Assembly (NCBI GenBank): GCA_001655205.1
Contig: LPNZ01010005.1
Location: 1-64,000, forward strand
Length of the DNA: 64,000 nucleotides
From: Lenisia limosa
Lineage: Eukaryota > Breviatea
Direction of reading: 5' to 3'
Shown piece by piece: positions 9,945 to 21,600 of this stretch. The first letter of the stretch is position 1; each line of letters starts with the position of its first letter. The notes under the pieces were generated by a model. It was not told the DNA's origin, ran no database searches, and worked only from the letters and a program-made list of their open reading frames with translations. Position numbers and translations under genes: made by a program.

Positions 9945-12900
9945 TTACTTGAAGCTTTCTTGTATTGCGGCTGTAGCGAAAGGGGGGAGGAACCTGCCAT
10001 GGTTCAAGAAGCCATGGGGAAGGCCTTCGACTGTTCGGAATTTGACATCAACGTTAGCCTCGTGTAGCAGCCTTAAGGGTAAATTGGATATTGCCTTACG
10101 CAGCGAAGTCTATTCCTTCATCCAAGAACGGACACAGCGCAGCTCTTAGGGGTGTTATAAAGGTCGGGTCTTTTTGTCACTCACCCCATGATTCTTGTTT
10201 TTGGGAACTTTGCAAGGATATGTTGAGGAAGAGCAAGAGGAGACGCTTGGGGAACAGCCGGGTCAACATTTGGTGTCATGTAAGCCTGAAGACAAGCCCT
10301 CAGGAATGGTGATGAAACCATGTGGTCTCCTGGAGTGGGGTGAAGTGGAAATGTCCGGACCTGAGATCAGGATTCTGGATGGTGTCTGCATTGGTACCAG
10401 GATTGTGGGAGGATAGAACAATAAGAGAGAAGATGGTGGAGGAAGATTCTCTGCAATGGCCTAATGAGGTGAAGGGTTTGAAGTTGGGATAGCTTTACTT
10501 ACTGTTGCTACTGCCGAGGTGACAAGTGTTGCTCCGGCGCTGTCACCAACCATAACCTAGGAATACATGCATGAAGGTGGGGTCATTACAAATGCATGAA
10601 GGTGGGGTCATTAGATGCATGAAGGTGGGGTCATTACACATGCATGAAGGTGGGGTCATTACAAATGCATGAAGGTGGGGTCAGTACAAATTGGTGATTG
10701 AATGTTGTTCCTTAATCATAAGTGATATGATTGTGTAACTGACTTTTGATTTTAATAATTTTAAAAAGAGTTCTAATATGACCTCACAATGTTCTTGACT
10801 TTGACCGTTGTCTTTTGTTGCAATCTTTTTGATCCAGACTTTGAAATCTGGAGAGTGATAAAATGTGACAGAGTACCTGTGGTTGCGTGGTTGGATCTAA
10901 ACCAGCACTCAAGACACTCCACAAGCCTAGTCCTGATGAAGCTATTTGGTGAGACAAATAACGACCCACCTTCAGAATCGGCATCATTGTCGTCGTGAGA
11001 TTCTGGCTGTTAGTGAAACAGAAGATTCGGCTTACCCTGGGTGTGGCCTAACTCCAATGAGCCTTCCAATCCAGTAAGAATCCAGCGATATACCCTCAGA
11101 ATCTCATGAACGGCCACTGGGAATCTAAAAGTGAATTTGACCGTAATTACACCCAAGGCAGATTACACCCACTTTGCTGCAGGAGCAAGTCGGTAGTCCA
11201 CTGATATAACGATTGCATTTGGAACAGCTCTTGCTAAAGGTCTCAGATATCTATTGTTATTTTGAAGGGCAAACATTTCATTTTGGCTGACGCTCATTGC
11301 AGTGAATCCACCCCCATGCGCATGGAGGATAATGTCAACTTCTGGAACACTACAATAGTTACAATCACTGAGGTTTTAGAAAATAAGTTGTAATATGTAT
11401 ATACAATGTTGTCTTTTACGATATCCATCATATGTTGTGACAATCTGTGTCTAGGTTATATGAATAATTAATTTCACCCGCTGCTTACGGTTTGTTAATA
11501 GGTGGCGACCTGGAATGTGGCCTTGGAGTGTCCCTTTGGGATAAGTCAATCTTGAACCTACTGTTCTGTCGAAAAAGGAATAGACGGTATTAGCGAGGTG
11601 ATGGATGTCAGAAACCCAGATCTAGTTAAAAATAACAATAACTTGGCAACATGCGGTTGCAGATTCGGGTCCAGGAGGAAGTGTGGAATCTCATGAGGTT
11701 TGCAACCAGGGTCTACAAATGGAATTCTTGAGCCAAGAATTGAAAAAGTTGTTGAAACTGCATCTGAAACTTTGCTAAAGACATGCAACTCATTTGATTG
11801 CCATGGGTACCTAGACGATCAACCGAACAACTGAAGCACCGACTGGTCAGGTCCTTCAGCAAGGGGGTTGAAGGGTGGTAAAGGAGCCTCAAAACAGTCT
11901 TCTTCAGACCCAAGAAGAATAAACAGGATGCGTTCCTTTTCTCGTCTACATAGTTTCGATGTCATGAGGTTACAAAGTGATTCACGACTTTTGATCACAC
12001 TGTGCCCTCTTATGGTACTTGTGTGAGGAGGCAGCTTGAGTATTCGCTTGCAAAGCTTTGACCATATTGGATCAGACTCATAGCTACCTCCAGATTGGCA
12101 GAAACCACAGGTACATCCTCTTCGGACCTGAAGGTAACTGTTTATTGTACCTTACCAAATATGGCTTATGGGGCTCATTAGATCCGAAATGTCCCAGTAA
12201 ATTGAGGGAGATTACATCATCTTCGTAAATGTGATTGACTTGAAGTTAATAATAACATTTATAGAACAAACTTTTACAAGCAGCTGGGGTTGAAACTGTT
12301 TCATTGAAAGCAATAAGTCTTCCAGAGGACTATGATATGATGTAAAGATAGAAAGCCAACTTTTTTTGGACTGAAACTGAGGGCAGTTGAGACGACTGAC
12401 GGTGACAGAATTGAGTCTAACCCAAGGCCACAGTTTCGCCGAAGGGCAATGTGAACTAAATCATTACTCCAATAATAACAAACACTGTGAAGGGGAGCTT
12501 GGAGTGGACAAACTTTGGGTTGCTCTGAATAAATCGTAAGTGGGGTAGTCAACTAACTGTAGGAGTTTCGCTCTTGAAGCTGGCGTTTCTGGCCAAGATT
12601 TATAAGGCGATCTGTTGAGCTCTCCGCAGGCACTGAATGTCGACAACGAGGGTGCGCCAGACTAAATAGTGACTTTCTCAAGAGGTTCGCATAGAAAAGA
12701 GGAGGGATGAACTCACGGGTAAAATTTCATCGTGTAACCTACCGAGGTGGTTGGGTTGGAGAACCCAGTACGAATCACTTCAGGACAAGTCTCGCATGAC
12801 ATCAGTCTTACTCTGAAGATTATATTTTAAACAAAGGTTTCATAAATCAGGTTAATCATCTGATGTTGCAATGCAAAATCCAAAATTACTGCACCAATAC

Positions 12901-14528
12901 TTTGTTGATAGGCTTGAGAGTGGAAACGAACTTGGAGCAACCGGTGGTGGTAGTATTACTTCTTCGTTTGTATCTTACATTTTGTCAGTCAGGAAGAAGG
13001 TTACCAAGCCAAGGCATAAACAAAGGGTTGAATTCTGTTGCTCTGAGCAAAGCAGCGTCTGGAAGATTCCAAAAGTAGCTCACGTGATCCACTGTCAAAT
13101 TGTGTCTCACTGTCTGCCTTACCTGTTTGTTAACTACTGGTTATTATTCATTTACTCACAATGTCTTCAGCTTTTCTTGGGTTGGGAATGTACTTCAAGA
13201 CATCTTTTCCAATGCTCCAGACTGAATTTATAAATGTGAGGGCAGATGTAGATTGCCCCGCTTCTTGTGCTGCTGTTCGGGCTGTCACCGCAAATGTCAT
13301 TGTCATTTGATATCGAAATATTCTAAAAACGGTAGAATACTACAAAGTTATTACAAACTCTCTTACGTTATACCAGAACGGCTCAATCCAGAAAGTTGAA
13401 TAGTGGGCAGCATGATCAGATAAAACAACTGTTTGTAAAATGAAGCTAGTTAATACCTGATGAGTAATCCTTCCATTTTGAAGGTACACTAAAGAAAAGA
13501 CTTAGCGCTGATGCTAATGTTGCAATGTGTCCAACGTATTCCTACATTTGAACACCATCACCACATTATTTCATACATTCAAACATGTAATGTCAGATTG
13601 TTTCAATTTTTTTAGAATCTTTCCAGGAGCTTGAACTGTAAGTTGTCACTTTACTAACCATGGGACTTGAGATGGTAGGTAATTCTTGCAATAAATGACA
13701 CGAGTAATTGTAATAGAGAGACAACGCCACCCTAAAAAGAATGAGTTTTTATTTTGTACCACCCAGCTGTTTCCCCAACTCACAGACAACTGAGGTACAA
13801 ACATTTGGTCTGCATTTAACCCCTGTGGTAACGGATGTCGTGTCTAAAATATGACTAATTGCCATACCTCACCTTTGCTGGAGGAGTGCGAGTTTGTTCA
13901 TCACCATTCCTCCCTACTCTGTCAATTTCAACACCCAAAACCTCGATATCGCTTTGTAGGAGAGACAACACCCAAAGACTCTGCGATTTGCCAGCGAAGA
14001 TACTTGTGAACCTAAATATAACCATTATCTTTTGAACTTTCTTACAAGAGCGTCCGATTTGAGAAACAGGGGAAAGAGTTCAGGAGGAGGGCTGTTTTGT
14101 GGTTTGAGCGTTGAAATGTGGTATTGCTTGTAGTGAGTCTCGAACATCGGGCAGATAAGGGAATCTAAAGTGGGGTTTACGTTAGATAATAAGCATACCA
14201 TTCTCTATAATTCGAAGGAGCTTTGGATTAATGTAATGCTACGAAATTAGAATTACAATTACTATGTTTTCCAAAGACAAACTTGGTGAGGGTGACATGA
14301 ATGAAGCAAACTGAGAGAGTCATGAATGTGACTGATGGTGGAACCTACACAATTATAATTCAGCAAAACCCACAAATCCTCAATATCACTGCAGTCGCCT
14401 GCTTCTCATCCGTATTGTCCAATTCAATGAGACATGCTAATCGTCTAAATCTGTAAGTTGAAATGTCACCCACTTGTCAATCCTGTGAGAAAGGCACCCA
14501 ATACTATGACTGAAATCAATAGTTGCAT
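9945..14528 (-). CDS. Hormone-sensitive-lipase-family alpha/beta hydrolase
   Basis: A multi-exon esterase/lipase of the HSL family. The N-terminal regulatory-type region includes DHVSYFWNLPDAALLRATEF and WVSDIHHLANTVYSFFDRT. The catalytic core has the oxyanion motif HAHGGGF, then VISVDYRLAPAAKFP, the nucleophile elbow MVGDSAGATLVTSA (Ser at 10533-10547), SPLALPQHILAKFPKTRIM and the His block EGLPHGFLNHG (about 9990-10030). Family members hydrolyse acylglycerols or sterol esters in the cytosol or on lipid droplets. The block that should hold the catalytic Asp (usually DPxxD) reads ALCPFLDEGIDFA, with Cys at 10132-10134. Right after it the frame must shift to reach LRKAISNLPLRLL, so either a sequence error, an odd intron or gene decay is present. 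Start at 14528 (MQLLISVIVLGAFLTG) is tentative and implies a 19-nt intron. Confidence 0.78.
10567..10689. repeat. Short tandem repeat in a lipase intron
   Basis: Five copies of a 22-24 base unit, ATGCATGAAGGTGGGGTCAT plus a few variable bases, lie in tandem next to the exon encoding GDSAG. This is a minisatellite inside an intron. Confidence 0.9.
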
Positions 14529-15639
14529 GCTTAACTTTCGGACTCTGAGGCGGAAGAACAGGATCTAATTTTTGGTGGGGAAGAGGAAGGAGAAAAAAAC
14601 TGACAACACTCAGCATACAAGTGATAGAATAAAGAACAAAAAAATTGTCGTTGAGCTTCGAGCAGCACTGAATATATACGGACTCTCTAGCGTGATCCCC
14701 ATCACTTTACACGGCGTGGTCTTTTTCCTGCTGGGTTTCCCCCCATCGGACGGTACGACCATCATTATCACCCTGGACACCTCCCCTTCCGAGGAGATGC
14801 CACATGGTGACCAGCGCAATTGAGGGGACGCCTGATCAACGCCCATAAGTACCCAGTAACTACTACGAAACCCTCCTAAATTACACCCCCACTTGGGTTA
14901 CAGCGAGACGTGACTCTCACCAGCTGAATTGGACGATTGACCGACTGGGCCAAAATAGCATAAAACTCTAATGATTTTTTTTCATTCCCGATCAAAGATT
15001 TTTTTTCATTTTTGCCAAAAAGCGCAAAATAATTTAGTGTTCTTTCAAAGCGCAAAATGCCCTCTAAGCCCACTTTTTAAACATATTCTATTAATTCAAT
15101 TTCTTTTAAAATGATAAAAAAAAGAATAAGCGTCTTAGCCTTGATTTACAATCGGAGAAAAGGACTTTTCTTTCAAAATAATAATATTCTGCTTACCTAG
15201 AATTCTCCAACAGAAATTAATGCAATCCAACGAGCATTTAAGTGAATCATGGAGTTGTTCCATTTTGTGAAGGCTTTCACTAGTTTCCTAATAGGACTAC
15301 TTAAGCATCTTGTTATATATCCGTTTTAAATAAAGACTACAAAGACATTTACCCAGGATTTTAAAGCAAATTTTAACTGCCAGCACTTCCAGAAAGAAAC
15401 TGAAAAAGGAACCTGTTCCGACGGAAGCCGCGGGTTCACAAAAAAAGAAAAAAAATGGAGATTCTGCGCTGTTCTTTTTTAGCCAACGTGTGCTAGAATT
15501 ACTATTGATAGTTATAATCTCAATACCTTCATAATAGTTGTCGTCCTGGATTAACTATTCTCCTCTAAGGTCTCTGACCTAAAAGCTTGAAGTAGCTCGT
15601 CACTTTTGGAACTCAAACTCTTCATTTTAGCGACAAACA
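14529..15639. other. Divergent intergenic interval with an unresolved open frame
   Basis: This interval separates the lipase start (minus) from the myosin start (plus). A frame at 14572-14823 (plus) is open for 83 codons, and the antisense strand is also open across it. The stretch is more GC-rich than its surroundings, but neither reading matches anything I know. Further right are T-rich tracts with repeated AAAGCGCAAAAT near 15020-15060 and an A-run near 15440. No gene is supported. Confidence 0.4.
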
Positions 15640-18600
15640 ATGGTTAGCATCGTCTGTGTTTTTTTGTGAAATAAATTGTTGGGTATTTGATTCTGATTCT
15701 GCTGGTGATTTCTTATTTAATAGATTTTTTGTTTAATCGCAGGCGATTTAGCAGTTTGTTGATTCCCTGAATTTCCCTTTTCTTCAATGTGTCCCGTACT
15801 TCCTTATTCCTCATTATGAAGGGATGTATCTTTTTGCTTAATTGATTATAGGCTCCACGCTGGGTTTGGGTTGAAGGAGAAGGGGAGATTTCTCTTGGTG
15901 GAGAGGTTACCAATGTTTCTTCCACTGGAAATGTGTCCGTCAAGTGCCTTGATGGAGAGGTAAGATTTTGTCGGATAAATATGCTGTTGTTCATTCCTGA
16001 CTTCCCAGACTATCACTACAACCGATGATAAGTGCAGTGATATGCATCAATCATCTGTTGAAGGAGTATCAGACATGATCACCCTCAATGATCTTCATGA
16101 ATCGTCTCTTCTGCACAACATGGGCCTTCGCCATAAGAATGGAGAAATTTATGTTTGTTATCTTGAATATGAGTGGATAGAACTGACTCTTGCAGACTTA
16201 CACTGGTACCATTCTTGTTGCCGTCAACCCTTACCAAGTTCTCCCTATATATACCAACGAATATGTGGACATGTACAAGGGCAAGAAACTTGGAGAGCTT
16301 CCTCCTCATGTGTTTGCCATTGCCGAAACGGCATACAGAAGCATGCTTGACGAGAGAGCCAACCAGAGTATCCTTGTTTCGTAAGGGGGCATTGCTGCAT
16401 TCCTGGTCGCCATGTGCAATGCTTGACTAAAGCGGGGCTTATGTACTGTTCTTTTGTTTTCCTCTCTTGCAATTCTGTGTTATTTTATCTTTGGTATTAC
16501 TGGAGTTTCATATCTGTTGTTGCGATCAATTAAGTTTGACAATTCAATCTGGTGTCGGCTTTTTTCTCTCCATAGGCCCGCTTTTTCCTGACCTTCAGGG
16601 GAGAATCAGGAGCTGGTAAAACCGAATCTACTAAGCTGATTCTCCAATACCTTGCGGCAGTGTCTTCGAAGAAGTCCTGGATCAACCAACAGATTCTGGA
16701 GGCCTCACCAGTGCTTGAAGCCTTCGGTAACGCCAAGACTGTCAGGAACGACAACTCCTCTCGTTTTGTAAGTGGATCACTGGTTTTTTCTTTCTTGGCT
16801 GGAGTGTGGAATGACCTTTGCAGGGTAAGTTTATCAACATTGCCTTTGACAACGACGGCCAAATCTCAACAGCCTCTATTGACCAGTATCTTCTTGAAAA
16901 AGTAGGATTGTGGTTCACTGACTGTCTTATTACATAGTCTCGTGTGGTGTTCCAGGCTGAAGGCGAACGTAACTACCATATCTTCTACCAACTCCTTGCT
17001 GGTTCCACTGAGGAAGAACTTGGTAGGTCACTCAGCCCAAAGCTTGTTTTAACGTATCAGCCGAACTCAACCTCTATGGTCCTGAGAACTATCACTATCT
17101 TCGCCAGGTTGGATGGGGATTCAGGGTGTAGGTTCGGCGTTCAGGTCTGTGACAATTTAGGGAGAATGCATGTCCGTTGATGGAATCGATGACAAGAAGG
17201 AATTTGAGGATGTCAAGGTGCGTTTTCAACAGATATTTCCTTTATTCTTGCTTGGCTGACCGTCTAGCTTGCCTTTAACATTCTCGGATTCACTGCAGAA
17301 GAGCAGAATACTATCCTTCGTATTGTTGGTATGCTGGGATGAAGGAGTGGAGGAGACCTTGTTATATTGGCTTTTCTTATTTACGCTCTCAGCATTCATT
17401 ATCCATCTTGGTAACGTGGAGTTTACTGACGAAGACACTGCTAAGGTTAAGAACCCTGAAGGTTTGTTTTTGCTTTTTTGTCACCATGCAGTTGTTTTCC
17501 CTCACAGCAAAAATCCACCTTATCTGGTTGACAATTCAGTTCTCGAGGCGGCAGCCCCCCTTCTCGGTCTCAATGTCGAGGAGCTTCGTCTGTCCCTCCA
17601 GGAGCGTGAAAATCTCATTCGTGGAGACATCTTTAAGGTACTCTCTTCTACATGTGTTAATTTGTAAAATATGCAGTATGTGGTCTCACATTCCAGGTTC
17701 CATACAACAAGTTCCAAGCCGACGGAGCTCGTGACGCCATTGCAAAGGCCATTTTCGGTCGCATGTTTGCCTGGATTGTGGTCCGCATTAACGAGTCCAT
17801 CAAGGCTACTGCCGCCAAGTCCGCCAGCTCTCACACAAAGAAACTCAACGTTGGTCCTGTCATCCGTCTGGATCATGATCATTCCCGCCCGGCATACTGT
17901 TCATATGATAGGGATATTTGTTCTCGATTTGTCGTTGGCTAACATCTCCAGACCATTGGTGTTCTGGATATCTTTGGCTTTGAGAACTTCGACGTCAACT
18001 CCTTCGAGCAGCTTTGCATCAACTACGCTAATGAGAAGCTCCAGCAGCATTTCAACCAGCACATCTTCAAACTTGAGCAGGCTGGTTTGTGGGTTGAATT
18101 GGGAGTTGTTACCTTTCAAAATAGCTAAACCTCACGATTTAGAATATGAGCGCGAGGGTATCAACTGGAAGGGTATCGAGTTTACAGACAACCAGAAAAC
18201 TCTCGACTTGATTGAGAAGAAGCCTATCGGAATTTTCGCCCTTCTAGGTAAGCTGCATTATTGCTGAGTTGCACTTTGAATGATGTATCTAATAAGAATA
18301 AAAAAGAATTTTAAAAAATCAAAAATACTAACTTCAACATCATCTTACTACTTTTTTTCGGAGAAGGTAAAAAGGAAAAAAAAGGGGTCATCCGGGGATC
18401 GATCCCGGGACCTCTCGCACCCTAAGCGAGAATCNNNNNNNNNNGGAGCGCCCAATTTTTGGTACCTATAATGGTTTTTTGTTCCGAAAAAGCCCCGCCG
18501 CGCGATTTCGCCTTTCAAAAAGCGATTTCGCCTCCCACACCTCCTTTGGACATTTCCAACTTCATCCACACATCTCCTGTAGGGACACGACCTCCGCAAC

Positions 18601-21600
18601 CAACTCCAAAGACACAGTCGTCACTTTCGTCTCCTTGTCACCTTCGTCACCCCCATCACCTCCAATTCCTAGACCTCTCTCGCGCCGCCTCCGTCCCTGG
18701 GTACCTCGATTTCGACTTTGCCATCGCCAGGGGGGGGTACATTATGGGTAACCTCACCACTCACCTATCATGTCCGTCGTTCCGGGAGTATCTGGCGTAC
18801 CTCACCTCCAAGCATCTCACCAACCTCACCTTTGTCTTCCAACCTCTACCCTAACCACCCTACCAACTTCATCTTTTCCTCCACCTACCACCTATTCGAT
18901 TTACAACAATTGAGTACCATCCCTACTTCACTACCTTGTGGGTAGGTGAAACCCGTAAAACGGTTTGCACTTTTTAGTGCCCAGATCGACGCATCAAGGC
19001 CCTGTCTTTGTTCTTGCCCCTGCTGCCCGCCAAGATCTTCGTTTTTTGCCAGACTTCTCATCATGCCACCGCCTCAAAAGCCTATTATACAAACTTTACC
19101 CCTTATTTCACTCATACCTCCACCTATTCGATTTACAACAATTGAATACCATCCCAATTACATTATTATGTGATAGGTGAAACCCGTAAAACGGTTTGCA
19201 CTTCAAGTGCCCAGATTACTCGCCGCGCCACCACAGAAGAGATCACCATCTCGCCGCCTCGCTGTAGTCTGTTTACCCGCTGCCCAATTACCCACCGCCC
19301 CGCTCCAGAAGAGATCACCCTCCCTCCAGTCCGTCGCCGCCGTTCTCCTATGCATCTTTTTTTATCTTTTTTTTACTGAATGTTTTTTCGATAAATACAT
19401 TTTTTGTCCTTTTAAAAAAAAAAGATTTCAAAAAAACGCGCATTTTTTTCGGTCTTAATGGCCGGTTTATGAGGCCTCACACGTTTTTCAAGCAAAACTA
19501 TGCATTTTTTGCAAAATGGGTTATTTTACGTGATATAGGTTCGAAAAACGGGTTAAAACGGACCAAATATGTCTGTTATGTGCTTCTTCGCTGTTCATTT
19601 GCTGACAAGACTAAACTGACACAATTAGACGAGGAATGCCGCATGCCAAAATGCACAGACGACACCTTCACCGCCAAGCTCCACGAGCGTCTCGGTTGGC
19701 TTGCCGGCTATGACCAAGTCTTTGTTGAGGTCCTTGACACTGCAGGAAAGGAACCCGACTTCATCAAGCCTCGTCTGCAGTTCCAGACCCGCTTCGGTAT
19801 CAAGCACTACGCCGGTGATGTGTTCTACTTCAACGCCGCCTTCCTCGAGAAGAACGCTGATATTGTCCAGAGTGCGTTGGAAGCCGTCTTGGCAATCAAA
19901 ATTGTGCTTTAGAATGTTCCCTATCAAGCTTCGCAATGGTTTAACATCGCCAGGTAACGCGGAACGCACCCTTCATGGTGCCACTAATGCCGAGTTGAGC
20001 ATGCTGTTCAAGCCACCCGAAGTCCCTAAGGACAATGGAAAGCCCGTGGGTTTTTGTTGATTGAAGGGGAGTATTATTGCATATTAACAAGATTTAATAT
20101 TTATTTACCGATTAGGGACCAAGAGGAGGCAAGAAGGCTGCCGCCAAGACCGTCGGAGCACTTTTCAAGCAGCAGCTCACCGACCTTATGACTGTCCTCA
20201 ACACGACTCAGCCCTACTTCGTCCGCTGCGTCAAGCCCAACACCCACAAGAGCCGCACAGAATACGACATCTCGTAGGATTATAGCATTGCGTTCTGACC
20301 CTCCAGACTAGTTCTCCGCCAGCTGCGCTACAGTGGTATGCTTGAGACGATCCGCATCCGGCGCCTCGGCTACCCCGTTCGTCGAGAATTCAACGACTTT
20401 GCCTTCAGGTGGGGGCTTTTGTCTTGATGTCATGAGAGTAAATAGCTTGAATAAGGAAGTCGCTGTTCCCTCACATTGCAGATACCGTTCCCTCATTACC
20501 GCTGAGGAGGCTGTTGAAATGGACAAAAAGGAGCCAAAGGGTAGGAGGCTTTGTTCCTAGGCAGCTGACCTTGCAGCCAAGATCGACATGCTGGTTGAGA
20601 AGTTGGAGCTACCGACCAACGACACAGCCATTGGTGCCTCCAAGTTCTTCATGCGTGACGCTGTTGTGTTTGGACTCGAGACCAGGAGGAAGGTTGCCCT
20701 CAAGGACGTCTCTGCCAAGGTACGGTCTAGGGATGGTACCTGGTTTGACTGTTCAGCTTGCCAACCGCATCTACACCTACATGGTCCGTAAGCGGTTCCT
20801 TCACACCATTTCCATGGTGGCCAAGATCCAGAGCGTTGTCCGTATGTACCACGCGCGCAAGGCGTACCTGAAGCATCGCTCCGCCGCCATTGACATTCAG
20901 AAGTGTAGGCCGAGTCTTGGCTGGGAGATGGACGGGTTGAAGTTCTTTGTAAGGCCTGAAGGTTTCAAGGTTGGCTTTTATTGCTATAGCTGTTCGTATG
21001 TACATTGCGCGTAGCCGCTACCTGCACACCCTGGCCATGACCGTCAAGATCCAGGCACGCATCAAGGTGGGCACATGGTCGTCCTGCTATTCTTGATAGA
21101 GCCCTTTGAGACAATACTGACATATTAGTGCTGGTTCTACCGTCAACGCTACATGCGCCAACGCAAGGCTGCCATCCGCATCCAGACCCAGTGGCGTCGA
21201 AGGTCGGTGATCTCCTGATCTGCAATTGCCTCGGCTTCATTGACCATGTAGTGTCGAGCGCAAGAAGTACCTGAAGATCCGCTCGAGTGTTATCAAGATC
21301 CAGTCAGTGGTCCGCATGGCTCTTGCCAAGCTTCATTTCAAGGCTGACTGCAAGAAGGTAGGCCAGACTGGAACACACCATGCTCATTCGGAACTGATCT
21401 CATGGTCTAGGTTGTTCTTCTTGAGTCACTTGTTCGTATGTTCCCCGCGCGCAAGGCCTACTTGCGCCAGCGCAACGCCACTATTGTCATCCAAAAGGTG
21501 GGCTTGCTATAATAGAAGCGTTTTCTTGTGTCTTCTAACAGACATTTCACGCGTTATACCTCCTCCTGCTGGCCTTACCGAAGCAGTACGTACGCCGCCA

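Noticed and set aside
14870-14935. Minus-strand sequence with CAGCTGGTGAGAGTCACGTC looks like the D-arm and anticodon region of a tRNA or tRNA-derived element.
   Set aside because: No T-arm with paired stem follows, and the acceptor ends do not pair.
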